Shown here one piece after another: positions 1-9,440 of a stretch of DNA of 33,890 bases. Source of the DNA: Streptomyces triticisoli (GTDB lineage Bacteria > Actinomycetota > Actinomycetes > Streptomycetales > Streptomycetaceae). The stretch spans positions 1 through 33,890 of the forward strand of contig NZ_QFDQ01000042.1 of the NCBI RefSeq assembly GCF_003270085.1. The letters are read 5' to 3'. Both the position numbers and the translations under genes were made by a program. The notes under the pieces were generated by a model that had not been told where the DNA came from, made no database searches, and saw nothing but the letters and a program-made list of their open reading frames with translations. Each line of letters begins with the position of its first letter. Within the stretch, counting starts at the first letter, position 1.

Positions 1-113
1 CGACATCCATGACGCCTTCCTGCAGTTGGCTGTCTGCCTCATCCTGCACCGGCGCGTCCGAGCACTCTGTTAGGACCTCTAAGCCTCCCGGCCGCCCCGC
101 GAACTGACTCCGA

Positions 114-419
114 GTGTCTGGGGTGATGATCGGGATGTCGATGACCCTTAGCGCCATTTGGTTGACAATGCGTGCCAGCGGCGTGACGACGCTACTGGCA
201 CTGCCGGGGGCAGCCGTCGCACCCTTCTTCCAGCGGGAGGAGCCCGGGCTCGCGGCCGCGGCCGATGCGGTGTTCACGCCGGCAGTGGAGAGCCACGGGG
301 ACGGCGACCGGATGACCCAGGCGCTGGAGAACTTCCACGGGGTGCTGCGCACTGCCCTGGAGCCGCCAGCCCCCGCGGCCCGCTGGCGCGCCCTGAGGCG
401 CCGCCGACGGGCCGTGTAG
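114..419 (+). CDS. hypothetical protein, doubtful
   Basis: A 101-residue frame, GTG start, no known family. Residues 25-85 read like a helical protein with mixed charge, for example RMTQALENFHGVLRTALE, and end in an Arg-rich tail. The opposite strand is also open through this whole stretch, and the two frames share their third codon positions, so GC3 cannot decide between them. The opposite frame is rich in Ser, Ala and Thr, which is typical of a shadow, so the plus frame is slightly favoured. It could be the 3' remnant of a larger gene. No Shine-Dalgarno sequence is evident. Confidence 0.25.
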   Translation: MSGVMIGMSMTLSAIWLTMRASGVTTLLALPGAAVAPFFQREEPGLAAAADAVFTPAVESHGDGDRMTQALENFHGVLRTALEPPAPAARWRALRRRRRAV

Positions 420-500
420 CGGCTCCGGCCTGTGTTGGTAGGCCCTGCCCGGCTCTGCTCCTGGCTCGCCGGGCGTCTCGCACGAGTGCGAGAGGTGCGA

Positions 501-835
501 CTACTGGCCCCGGATGCGCTGCTCCACGGCGGGAGTTGCTCGAGCGCAATGGCGACCAGGGCGGCCATGATGACGTGCTTGGGCTGCCGGGTGGTGAAGT
601 GCAGCTCCTCGAGGGCCGCGGCGAGCACGTCGGCGGACTCCTTCGGCATGTACCAGGACCGGCGGTCCATGGCCGACCTCTTGGCGCGTGTGGGTTGCTG
701 CACGGGCGCAGGAGCGGCCGGAGCGGGAGCCTGCGACGCCGGGGCGTCGTCGTCGGTGCGGGCGTGGCGGGACCGCAGAAGTTCCGTGAGGTCCTGACCG
801 CTGCTCGGGGGCGGGAGCTGCTTCCCGGGGCTCAT
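501..835 (-). pseudogene. ParB-like partition partner, frameshifted near its 3' end
   Basis: From the ATG at 835 the frame gives a Pro/Ala-rich linker, then MDRRSWYMPKESADVLAAAL and a helical stretch ending in HVIMAALVAIALEQL. This layout (disordered N-terminus, DRRSWYMP, helix, PKH..AALVA) recalls the small ribbon-helix-helix-like protein usually encoded beside ParA on Streptomyces plasmids. Around 520-526 the expected C-terminus (PAVEQRIRGQ, stop at 501-503) lies in another frame, so a one-base indel is inferred. In the unshifted frame there is no stop down to position 1, so a long read-through product is formally possible. No parA is visible next to it; the recombinase at 940-1791 lies immediately upstream. 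The partition role is inferred from family resemblance only. Confidence 0.5.
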
Positions 836-939
836 CGCTGCCCCCCCGCCAGCGCCTTGGCGAGGGCACGGTCGCCTCGCCCCCGGACACGGCCCTGTTC
901 TCGTATAGCTGCCGCCACCCGACAAGTAGCTCTCTGTAG

Positions 940-1791
940 TCAGAGTGACACCTGGTCACGGTGAGAGGGACGGGGTCCGGGAACCTCACTGGCCTGGAGG
1001 ACGGCGAAGTCGTCGTGGGCCTGCTCGAGGGCCTCGGGGTACGCCTCGCGCTTGGCGTTCTCGGCGAGCGCCCGATAGACGCTGGCAACGGACGGGCTTT
1101 GTCCCTTGCGCTTGCCGGTGGGGATGATCAGGTCGGGCTGGATCTGCTCGACGGACTCGCCGTTCGCCCTCCGACGGAGGACGGTGTGCAGCATGTCGTC
1201 GGTGACGACCGGCGGCCAGCCGCCGTGCTTGCCCTTGCGGGAGGCGGTGTCGAGCCCTTCCAGCGTCGACTCCCGGATGCTCTCCCGCTCGGTCTCCGCC
1301 ATCGCCGCGAAGAACGCGAACAGCAGCTTGCCCGGGCCGGTGGGGTCGTAGATGCCGGGCAGGGGCCCGGCGAGCATCTCCAGGATGAGGCCGTGGGCGG
1401 TGAGGTGGTCGGCGAGCGCGGTGAGTTCGGCGGCGTCGCGGCCGAGGCGCTTGAGCTCGTGGACGGTGAGGATGACGCGGCAGTGCGGGGCGTGCGCCTT
1501 GATCTCGCGCGCGGTCTTCAGCGCCTCCTCGAACTGGGGGCGGACCCGGACGCGGGTGCTGATCTTCTCGCTGAAGATCTTGTCCCGGGGGATGCCGTGC
1601 GCGGTGAGCGCGTCGAGCTGGGAGTCGAGTTCCTGGCCGAGGGTCGAGCAGCGGGCGTAGCCGATGCGGATGTCCGCGCCCGGGGTGTCCTCGACGACCG
1701 GGGCCGGGGGCGGGGTGCCGGGCCGCCACGGCCTGCCCGGGCCGCGGTCGGCCGGGGTGGGCACGCGCAGCAGCTTCGCAAGTCGGGACAC
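940..1791 (-). CDS. serine recombinase (resolvase/invertase family)
   Basis: Site-specific serine recombinase of about 283 residues. The catalytic domain starts at IRIGYARCSTLGQELDSQL (residues 41-59), where S49 in YARCS fits the nucleophile. The conserved arginines are visible in ELKRLGRDAAE (about 112-122), followed by the long E helix (AMAETERESIRESTLEGL) and a C-terminal DNA-binding part (THxxxRRRANGESVEQIQ-type). The start is taken as the GTG at 1791. The same frame upstream encodes a Cys-rich module (CPRC at 1870-1881, then CRSRGGAVAG and YHTGRFTK) that I recall as part of such Streptomyces recombinases. No ATG, GTG or TTG lies between it and the in-frame stops near 1906-1911. The N-terminus therefore seems trimmed relative to relatives. 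It probably served an integrated element or plasmid; the target site is unknown. Confidence 0.88.
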   Translation of the reverse strand: MSRLAKLLRVPTPADRGPGRPWRPGTPPPAPVVEDTPGADIRIGYARCSTLGQELDSQLDALTAHGIPRDKIFSEKISTRVRVRPQFEEALKTAREIKAHAPHCRVILTVHELKRLGRDAAELTALADHLTAHGLILEMLAGPLPGIYDPTGPGKLLFAFFAAMAETERESIRESTLEGLDTASRKGKHGGWPPVVTDDMLHTVLRRRANGESVEQIQPDLIIPTGKRKGQSPSVASVYRALAENAKREAYPEALEQAHDDFAVLQASEVPGPRPSHRDQVSL

Positions 1792-2016
1792 CTTGGTGAA
1801 CCGGCCGGTGTGGTAGGCGCCGGCGACCGCGCCGCCGCGCGAGCGGCACGGCGAGCCGGGCTGGACTCTGCAGCGGGGGCAGGGGTAGGGGTGCCGGTAA
1901 GAACGCTATCACCAGCCGCACAAGACAGTGATCATTACGTAGGTGCGTACACGGCATGCGTGACAGTCGTGACTGCGGGGACGCGGCGCCTGGTCCGGGC
2001 ATCTCGAGAACGATCG

Positions 2017-3873
2017 TTACCCGATGTCCCGAGCCTCCTCTCCGCTTCCTTCAACCAGTTGGTCGATGCTGTGTCGAACAATGCGCACGTTGAGGTGGTC
2101 GGGGCCCAGCACTCGCACCATGTCCTCCAGCAGGTCGGCGAACGCCTGCGCCGCCCCGGCCGCGTCCCCCGCCTCCCCCCGCCAGATGGCGAGGCTGCCC
2201 CGGGCGGTGAGGGTGTCGGGATGATCGGTGCCGAGGCGGCTGCGGGTGCTGGTGGTTAGGCGATCGAAGTGCTCGATGGCTGCGGTGACCTGACCGCATT
2301 CGCCGAGGCTGAAGCCGGTGCGGTACAGCACCGCGTGCGCGCCCTGCCGGTACAGAGCGTCGTCGGCGTGGCGGGTGAGGGCATCGGTGTTGGTGCGCAG
2401 GGCCTGGGCGAAGTCGGTGTCGCGTTCGATCTCAGGCCAGACGGCAACCAGGGCATCGGCGGCGGTGCGCGCGGCCTGGTCGTGCTGGTAGGGGGTGTGG
2501 TCCTCGCGTGTGGCGCGCTGGATGAGTTGGTGGACGCGGACGGTCTGATGAGGGGTGCCCGGTTGGTGGTCGATGAGGCTGAGCCGGTCCAGGGCGCGCA
2601 GGGCGCGTACCGCGTCCGAGGGCGAGACGGGGGCCGGTTCCGGGGTGGGGCCGGTTGCGGCGCGGTGTGCGGCCAGGTGAGCACGGGCCGGCTCACCGGT
2701 CAAGACGGACTGAGGGATGCCGTTGGCGTCGAGCAGGGCGGCCAGGTGGAGCATGGGCCGGGCCAGGCCGGCGGGGCGCAGCGTGTCGGCGCGGTTGATG
2801 GACAGAGACCAGGCGGCGGCGAGGGCGGTGGCCTGCTCGTCAGGCAGGGCGTCGGGAGCGAGGTCGGTGAGTGTCGTGGCACGGTCAGTCAGCAGGTCGC
2901 GGTAGGTGGCTGCGGTCTCGCCGGAGTCGATGAGATAGGAGGCGGCCTGTGCCAGGGCCAGGGGCAGGTGCCCGAGGTCGGAGGCGAGGGTGGTGAGCTG
3001 GTCGGCGGGCTCAATGCGGCCGTGGGCGTTCAGGACCGCGGTGAGGTAGGCGACCGATTCGGCAGGGGTGAACAGTCCAACCTCGATCCGTCGGCGGCCG
3101 TCTCCGAACAGGGCGGCGTCGCGGCGGCGGGTGGTGAGCAGTATCCGGCCGTGCGGGCTGGCGGGCGGCCACAAGCTGTAGCGGTTGCCGGGGTCGTCGG
3201 GGTGGACGATGAGGTCGTTGGGGTCGGTGACGTCGTCCAGGACGATCAGCCACCGGCACGGCCGTTGCCCAGGCTTGGGGGCCAGCCAGGCCAGGAACTG
3301 TTTCGCGGCCTGTTCGAGGTCGTCGGGGTCGGCCCGGCACAGTTCGACGCCGGCCTGCGCGTATCCGCTCACCACGGGGGACTGGGCGCTCGCGGTGACC
3401 CAGACCAGGACGTCCAGACCGCCGTCATCCCAGGCGGCGCGGGCGTAGTCGGCGGCGAGCTGGGTCTTGCCGACGCCGCCCATCCCGGTCAGCACCTGGG
3501 ACAGCACGGCGGTGCCCCCGTTCTCGACCGCCGCCCGCAGCCGATCTGCCTCGGCGCGGTGCTGGAAGGACCGTGCCGGGGACGGGATCACACCGACCTG
3601 GTGCGGCCAGGAAGCCGGTTCCCGCGGCGCGCGCTGCACAGTCAGCGTGTGAACGTAGCCACTGATGGCGGTTCCGCCGTTGGTGGCCACCGCGTCTCCG
3701 GTGCCAGACAGGCGTACCGAGGCGGGGGACTCAGGACCGCTTCCCGGGGCCGGGCCGCGGTAGCCGGTCACGGCCATCTCATCGCCGGAGGCCTCGGCGT
3801 TGCCGGTGTCCGCCACGGTCACTGACCGCTCGGGCTCCTCATCCCGTGCCGTGCGTGATGATGCCTTCGTCAT
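2017..3873 (-). CDS. NB-ARC domain ATPase with short TPR tail
   Basis: STAND-class signalling ATPase of 618 residues. The N-terminal ~95 residues are low-complexity and Gly/Ala/Thr-rich, with no obvious effector domain. The NB-ARC core follows: P-loop TGMGGVGKTQ (129-138), Walker B LIVLDDV (209-215), the RILLTTRR strand (243-250) and the GHLPLAL motif (301-307). A winged-helix/ARC region leads to about two TPR-like units near the C-terminus (LGTDHPDTLTARGSLA and VLGPDHLNVRIVRHS). Relatives often carry many more TPRs, so the sensor part is short. The ATG at 3873 has no clear Shine-Dalgarno. It is a single gene between the recombinase and the DUF58 operon. Such proteins act as nucleotide-dependent switches in regulation or defence; the partner here is unknown. 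Confidence 0.92.
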   Translation of the reverse strand: MTKASSRTARDEEPERSVTVADTGNAEASGDEMAVTGYRGPAPGSGPESPASVRLSGTGDAVATNGGTAISGYVHTLTVQRAPREPASWPHQVGVIPSPARSFQHRAEADRLRAAVENGGTAVLSQVLTGMGGVGKTQLAADYARAAWDDGGLDVLVWVTASAQSPVVSGYAQAGVELCRADPDDLEQAAKQFLAWLAPKPGQRPCRWLIVLDDVTDPNDLIVHPDDPGNRYSLWPPASPHGRILLTTRRRDAALFGDGRRRIEVGLFTPAESVAYLTAVLNAHGRIEPADQLTTLASDLGHLPLALAQAASYLIDSGETAATYRDLLTDRATTLTDLAPDALPDEQATALAAAWSLSINRADTLRPAGLARPMLHLAALLDANGIPQSVLTGEPARAHLAAHRAATGPTPEPAPVSPSDAVRALRALDRLSLIDHQPGTPHQTVRVHQLIQRATREDHTPYQHDQAARTAADALVAVWPEIERDTDFAQALRTNTDALTRHADDALYRQGAHAVLYRTGFSLGECGQVTAAIEHFDRLTTSTRSRLGTDHPDTLTARGSLAIWRGEAGDAAGAAQAFADLLEDMVRVLGPDHLNVRIVRHSIDQLVEGSGEEARDIG

Positions 3874-3971
3874 GAGTGCGGGGCCGTAGTACCCCTGGAC
3901 AGTCCTGGATCCGTGCCTGTTCTCTTCAGGAGTCGTCGATGGCCGTTCGCCGTGTCATGCCCACGAGGACC

Positions 3972-4031
3972 GCGCCCGGCCCGCTGCGGGTTCCGGCACA
4001 TCGCCACGCCGTGCCGTTCGGCCGGCCGGGC
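3972..4031. repeat. 60-bp direct repeat, copy A of a fragment of the gene at 7054-7590
   Basis: This stretch matches 7164-7224 with only a few differences (a one-base gap and about three substitutions). On the minus strand it encodes the same peptide as the small membrane-protein gene (AERHGVAMxRNPQRA), but here it lies just past the stop of the last operon gene and has no frame of its own. It looks like a segmental copy or a recombination scar. Confidence 0.75.
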
Positions 4032-4040
4032 GTTCGGCGG

Positions 4041-4643
4041 TCAGCCGGACGGGCGGCGGCGGGTGCGCAGCGCCAGTACCAGGCAGACCGTGGTCGCGGC
4101 GATGGCGAGTGCGGCGGGCAGCCGTGCATATGAGGTACCCGCGACCGGCGCCTGGGCGGCAAGCAGGACCACCGCGGTCGCGGCGGCGGCCGCCAGTGCG
4201 GGTGTCGCCCGCGGCCGGCCGGGCGGGGCGGTGACACCGGCTGTCCACGCGTCGGTGACGAGCAGGTAGGCGAGCAGCAGGGCGGCGATGCAGACGACCA
4301 GCCAGAGCGCGGGGCCGGTGGCCGCCGCGACCGCGATCGCCGCGGCCGGCAGCACGGTCGTCCTGCGGCGGGCCGCGACGGTCCACCAGCGCATGGAGGT
4401 CAGGACGGGGCGCGCGTCGACCATCGGAGCGGCCCACCACGCGGCCGCCGCCGCCCCGAGCACCAGCACCCTGACCGGCAGCGGCGCGTGCAGGGCGGCC
4501 GGCGGGTCGCAGGCGGCGACGGCGAGGGCCGTTCCGAGCAGTCGGTCGGTGATGCGGGAGGTGAGACGTGTCATGAGCCGGGTGGCTCGGCTGCCGGCGG
4601 GGCGCGGGCCCGGCCGGGCGAACCGGGCGGAGGCGGTGGTCAT
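4041..4643 (-). CDS. small multi-pass membrane protein, last gene of the DUF58/MoxR operon
   Basis: 200 residues, no recognised family. After a basic N-terminus (RFARPGPRPAGSRATRLM) come about five hydrophobic segments, for example VLVLGAAAAAWWAAPMV, VLPAAAIAVAAATGPALWL, VCIAALLLAYLLV, ALAAAAATAVVLLAAQAP and AALAIAATTVCLVLAL, ending in a basic tail RTRRRPSG. The ATG at 4643 overlaps the stop of the DUF58 gene (ATGA), so the two are translationally coupled. In related operons this slot often holds a transglutaminase or a DUF4129 membrane protein; no catalytic domain is visible here. An assembly or scaffold role with the DUF58 protein is inference. Confidence 0.8.
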   Translation of the reverse strand: MTTASARFARPGPRPAGSRATRLMTRLTSRITDRLLGTALAVAACDPPAALHAPLPVRVLVLGAAAAAWWAAPMVDARPVLTSMRWWTVAARRRTTVLPAAAIAVAAATGPALWLVVCIAALLLAYLLVTDAWTAGVTAPPGRPRATPALAAAAATAVVLLAAQAPVAGTSYARLPAALAIAATTVCLVLALRTRRRPSG

Positions 4644-5982
4644 CGGGTCCCTCCGTGGATGCGGGTGCGCAGCAGCGGCGCAAGGGCGAGGTCGAGGGTC
4701 TCGCCGGGCCGGTGGGCGACGACCGCGATGCCGCGTTCCACGAGGGCGAAGCGCATGGCGTCGCGGTCGGCTCGCCACAGCCGCAGCGCGAGTTCGCCCT
4801 CGGTGTCGCCGGGTTCCACGACCGGGTCGCCGATGGGGATCTCGACCACGACCATCGGGTTGGCCCGTTTGCGCACCTGGTGCAGGACGTCGAAAATCCG
4901 CTGGTCGGTCAGCGGCGTGATGACGTACACCAGCGCCCCTCCGGGCAGTGCGGGCGGTGGGAGCAGGCTGAGGCCCGCCGTGCGGTACGCGCGGTCCTTG
5001 CGGACCTCCAGCACGCTCTCGACGATGCGGTAGAAGTACCCCTGGCCGCTGCCCGGTTGCAGCCAGCGGGTCGCGCCACCGACCGACACGACGCCGACCC
5101 GGTCGTGGGTGCGCAGGTAGGCTCGGACCAGCCCGGCAGCGGCCCGGAAGGTCTCGTCGAGCGAGGACGCGCCGGTGACCGGGTCGACCACGTCGCTGAG
5201 CACGTCCAGCAGCACCACGGTGTCGGCGGTGCGCTCCGCGGCGAACTGGTGGACCTGCAGGGTGCCGCGGCGGGTGGTGGCCGGCCAGTGGATCCGGCGC
5301 TGCCGTTCGCCGCGCAGATACGGGTGCACGCCGGTGACCTCGACGCCCTCGCCGCGCTGCACGGCGGTGTGCTCGCCGAGCCGCTGCGGCAGCCGGACCG
5401 GGATGGGCGTGAGGCTGGCGTGTTCGGGCACCGGGAAGACGGCGATCTCGCCGAGTTCGGCCCGCACGGTGCGGCGGGCCAGCCCGCCGCGGTCGTAGAC
5501 GTCGACGTCGACCGTGCCGAGCGTCCAGCGGCCCCAGCGCTGCGCGGTCAGGACGAGATCGACGCGGTGCGGGCCGACCGCGAGGTGGTCGAGCCGGACC
5601 CCGTGACCGAGGGTGACGCCGGGGTCCAGGCGGCCGGTCTCGCCGTCGTAGGCCACCGCGATCCGCACCGTCACCTGCTCGCCCTCGAAGCACCGCCGCG
5701 GCTCCACCTCGGCCTCGGCCGTCACCGCGTCCGGGCGCGGCCCGCTCGGCAGGGCGAGGGCGAGCAGCACCAGGGGCGCGGCGGCGAGAGCAAGCACCCA
5801 GGGCCGCCCGGTGACCAGCGCGGCGGCCAGCGCGACAACGGCCAGCGTGCCCAGTCGCAGCGCGCGTTCACCGGTGCGCCAGCCGGGCGGGGGCGGCGGC
5901 GGGGGTTCGGCGGTCACGTCCTGGCGGCCGTCCAGGGCCCGTTGGACGGCGGCTGCCGCTCTGCGAGCCGGCACCGGCTCCG

Positions 5983-5986
<4 letters not shown>
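4640..5986 (-). CDS. DUF58 domain protein (vWA-like), MoxR partner
   Basis: About 448 residues from the ATG at 5986, chosen because it overlaps the MoxR stop (ATGA); an upstream start at 6079 would run deep into MoxR. A poly-Pro stretch is followed by two transmembrane helices (about 44-60 and 63-79), then a soluble beta-rich part (90-210). The DUF58 signature is GVEVTGVHPYLRGERQRRIH with the following WPATTRRGTLQVHQ (214-247), leading to a vWA-like strand VVLLDVLSD (257-265). DUF58 proteins work with MoxR AAA+ ATPases, probably on envelope or large-complex maturation. The gene sits in the middle of a five-gene coupled operon. Confidence 0.92.
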
Positions 5987-6990
<1,004 letters not shown>

Positions 6991-7053
6991 GATCGGATCC
7001 TCACAGGTCGGGGCCGGGTGTGCGGGCTGCGGGGCCGGCCGCAGCGCCACCGG

Positions 7054-7590
7054 TCACAGGGCTTCCAGGCGGTCGAGCAGGGAGCGCAGGACGGGCTCGG
7101 GGAGAGTGGGCTGCGGAGCGGTCGCCTCGGGGTCGATCCACGGCCACAGCTCGGCGCCGACCAGCGCCCGGGCCCGCTGCGGGTTCCGGTACATCGCCAC
7201 GCCGTGCCGTTCGGCCAGCCGGGCGGCGAACAGCCGCTGCAACTGCGGCCGCATGACGGTGCGGAGGTGCGCTCCGCTGTCGTCCGCGAGGGTATCGGCC
7301 ACGATGCGCTGCCACCCGCCGAGCGCCGGGGTCCGGCTGCCCAGCAGGCGCACCGGCCTGCGGTGTCCGCCGTCCTGGGCGGCACCGCCCGCGGCATAGC
7401 GTCCCAGGGCCAGCGCAACAGCGGTGATGAGGGCGAGGCCGGTGGCGGCCGCGGCGGCACCGTCGGCCAGGGCGAGCAGCACTTCGGCCCCGAGGGCGAC
7501 GGTGCCCAGTACGGCCAGCGAGTGCCGTACCGAACCGGGCGCCTGCAGCACGGAGTCGACCAGGGTCCGGATCCGTGTGAGCGCCCTCAC
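7054..7590 (-). CDS. hypothetical membrane protein of the MoxR operon
   Basis: 178 residues. The GTG at 7590 overlaps the stop of the DUF4129 gene (GTGA), so translation is coupled. Two hydrophobic segments lie near residues 22-45 and 48-64 (LAVLGTVALGAEVLLALADG and ALITAVALALGRYAAGG), followed by a soluble basic C-terminal half with PQLQRLFAARLAERHGVAMY and a terminal LLDRLEAL. I do not recognise the family, but proteins of this shape occur between DUF4129 and MoxR genes in actinobacteria. A 61-bp piece (7164-7224) is duplicated at 3972-4031. A role with the MoxR/DUF58 complex is inferred from position. Confidence 0.8.
   Translation of the reverse strand: MRALTRIRTLVDSVLQAPGSVRHSLAVLGTVALGAEVLLALADGAAAAATGLALITAVALALGRYAAGGAAQDGGHRRPVRLLGSRTPALGGWQRIVADTLADDSGAHLRTVMRPQLQRLFAARLAERHGVAMYRNPQRARALVGAELWPWIDPEATAPQPTLPEPVLRSLLDRLEAL
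7164..7224. repeat. 61-bp direct repeat, copy B inside the gene at 7054-7590
   Basis: Partner of 3972-4031, about 3.2 kb away in the same orientation. This copy is within an intact reading frame and is likely the source; it encodes AERHGVAMYRNPQRARAL. Confidence 0.75.
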
Positions 7591-8564
7591 GTGGCATCCG
7601 CCACGGTTTCGGGCCCACGCGCCCGCGAGCGCAGGCCGTGGGAGATCTCGGTGAGCGCGGCCGCTGCCCGGTCACGGTGGCCGCCGTCCATCGGGTGCGT
7701 GGAGTAACGGGCCTCGCGGAACAGGGCGGTGAGCTCGGTGGCCGCCCTCGCGGGCAGGCCGCCGGCGACGGCCCGCTCCAGCAGGTCCTGCGGGCTGTCC
7801 GAGGCGCGCCGGGCCACGCCGGAGTCGGCGAGCGACTCCTCCATGGCGGCATAACAGGCGATGACGGCTGCGCGGGTGTCGGTTCCGTCCAGCAGGGCGC
7901 GGCGCCCGGAGTCCACGGCTTGGGCCAGGCGTTCCTGCTCGTCGTCGAGCGTCGCGTACGTCGCCGTGGCCTCGGGCGCCTTCGGCCGGGTCAGATACCG
8001 CCACAGGTACAGCCCGGCGAGCACGACGGCCACGGCGAGCAGGGCGATGCCGAGACCGAGCAGGATGCGCGTCAGCTCGAAGTGCGTGCTGTGGTCGCTG
8101 TGCTCGCCGGGCTGTGCGGGTGGCTGGGTGCGCACCGGGTCCTGCCACGCGGGGGGAGGCCGGAAGGACCCGTGGCCGTCCCCGTGGCTGCTGCCGGACG
8201 GACCGAACTGGTGCAGGGCCAGGATGAGCAGCGGGAGGACCAGCGGTACGGTCATCAGGACGCAGTGCACGCTGTCCACCAACCGCTGTTCCACCGGGTT
8301 GAGTTTCTGGCAGGCGCTGACCTGCTCCAGGTACTTCCCGCGCAGTGCGATGCCGCCGAGGAGTGACAGCAGGGCGAGGCCGAGCACGAGGGCGGGGTTG
8401 CCGCCGAGCGGCCCGCGGCCCTTGACGAACAGACCCGTGCCGGGGTGCAGCAGCAGTGCTCCCAGGGCCGTTCCGCCCACGACCAGAACGCTCAACGCGG
8501 CCTGTGCGGCGCCGATCGCGCCGTGCCGCCGTCGCCCGCCCGCCGTACGCTCCCGCCCCACCAC
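7587..8564 (-). CDS. DUF4129 domain membrane protein, first gene of the MoxR operon
   Basis: About 325 residues if it starts at the GTG at 8564, which has a GGGAGGG Shine-Dalgarno about five bases upstream (8570-8576); an upstream ATG at 8597 would read through that site. Four transmembrane stretches are visible: AALSVLVVGGTALGALLL, ALVLGLALLSLLGGIAL, LMTVPLVLPLLILAL and ILLGLGIALLAVAVVLAGLY. A His/Gly/Pro-rich loop separates TM3 and TM4. The C-terminal cytoplasmic DUF4129 domain includes AAVIACYAAMEESLADSGV, SPQDLLERAV and ELTALFREARYSTHPM. This domain typically accompanies MoxR/DUF58 loci. No regulator lies adjacent. Confidence 0.88.
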   Translation of the reverse strand: MVGRERTAGGRRRHGAIGAAQAALSVLVVGGTALGALLLHPGTGLFVKGRGPLGGNPALVLGLALLSLLGGIALRGKYLEQVSACQKLNPVEQRLVDSVHCVLMTVPLVLPLLILALHQFGPSGSSHGDGHGSFRPPPAWQDPVRTQPPAQPGEHSDHSTHFELTRILLGLGIALLAVAVVLAGLYLWRYLTRPKAPEATATYATLDDEQERLAQAVDSGRRALLDGTDTRAAVIACYAAMEESLADSGVARRASDSPQDLLERAVAGGLPARAATELTALFREARYSTHPMDGGHRDRAAAALTEISHGLRSRARGPETVADAT

Positions 8565-8791
8565 CGCACCCCTCCCATGCGACCGGCAGCTTCGCACACT
8601 GGTCGCCGGCGATCAAGAAGGTCAAAAGGCAGCTCCACGGACGAGCCGGATGCGAACCACTCCGCAAGGTGATCCTCCGTCAGGTGGTGCGGCCGTGTTC
8701 GAGCTGGAGCAGGCAGGACGAGGGCGGCACGGGCCCATCCTCTGAGTCCCGCCTCTGAGTCCCGTCCGCGCTGTCTGGGAGAGTCACGACA

Positions 8792-9157
8792 AGTGGGTTC
8801 ACCGAGTTGGCCGTTGACTGCCACGGTCCGGAGAGACTCGCGGCCTTCTGGTGCCAGGTCCTGGACTTCAAGGTGACCGAACCGGAGCGAGGGCAAGGTC
8901 GGGATCGGCTCCCGGATGCCGGCCGTCGAGGAGATCCGGGCCCGCCAGATGCCGCCCACCCTGCTGTTCGTCCAGGTGCCCGGGGCAAGGCGGTGAAGAA
9001 CCGGCCTCCCCTCGACGTCAGCCCGATCGACGGCAGCACCGAGGACGAGGTGACCGGATTGCCCGGCCTCGGCGCCACCAGGACGGATGTGGGCCAGGGC
9101 TCGGACCGGAACTGGGTCGTCATGGCAGACTCGAACACGCCGGACTGGCAACTCTAG
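8792..9157 (+). pseudogene. VOC (glyoxalase-like) family protein with two compensating frameshifts
   Basis: The frame opens with TELAVDCHGPERLAAFW and CQVLDFKVTE, the typical first beta-alpha unit of glyoxalase-like VOC proteins. Near 8885-8893 homology moves to another frame (EGKVGIGSRMPAVEEIRARQ, then MPPTLLFVQVPG). Near 8979-8990 it returns to the first frame (KAVKNRPPLDVSPIDGSTED through DRNWVVMAD). The usual final strand with PEGNEF is missing and the frame ends NTPDWQL. Two opposite indels plus a broken C-terminus make it a pseudogene. The plausible start is the TTG at 8807; no good ribosome site is visible. Confidence 0.65.
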
Positions 9158-9185
9158 GGCATACGCCCTGATCAGGGCAGCAAAC

Positions 9186-9216
9186 GGCCCCGTCCGCCGG
9201 TCAGACGAACGGGGCC
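9186..9216 (+). terminator. hairpin terminator
   Basis: Perfect 8-bp stem (GGCCCCGT / ACGGGGCC) with a 15-nt loop, just past the VOC pseudogene and before the 3' end of the minus-strand small-gene operon. It could serve both strands. There is no U-tract, as is common in Streptomyces. Confidence 0.55.
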
Positions 9217-9269
9217 TGGACCCTCACCTAGCGCGCTGCACCGCCGCAGTCACGGGAGGGACGGGGGCG

Positions 9270-9440
9270 CTACACGCGCCGGGCGGCTACGCCGATCACG
9301 TCCTCAAGCATGTCGGCGGTAGGACCCAACAGCGCGGCCACTCCTTCCGCCGTTGCCTTGCTCTCGGGGTCAAGGACGGCCCGCACGATGGCCAACAGCG
9401 CGACGGCGGCTTCCAGGGTCGGGAGGTCGCTGACACTCAT
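9270..9440 (-). CDS. small hypothetical protein (56 aa), third gene of the coupled trio
   Basis: From the ATG at 9440 the frame encodes MSVSDLPTLEAAVALLAIVR, then AVLDPESKATAEGVAALLG, and ends IGVAARRV with stop TAG at 9270-9272. It is mostly amphipathic helix. The start overlaps the stop of the upstream gene (ATGA at 9437-9440), strong evidence that it is translated. It is the last gene of a three-gene operon diverging from the GntR regulator. No family recognised. Confidence 0.6.
   Translation of the reverse strand: MSVSDLPTLEAAVALLAIVRAVLDPESKATAEGVAALLGPTADMLEDVIGVAARRV

Noticed and set aside
158..964. Long plus-strand frame of 268 codons
   Set aside because: Extremely Arg/Gly-rich, no domain, and it runs antisense to the ParB-like gene; a high-GC shadow.
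2269..3825. 518-codon plus-strand frame opposite the NB-ARC gene
   Set aside because: Gly/Val/Arg-rich shadow of a gene with all NB-ARC motifs intact on the other strand.
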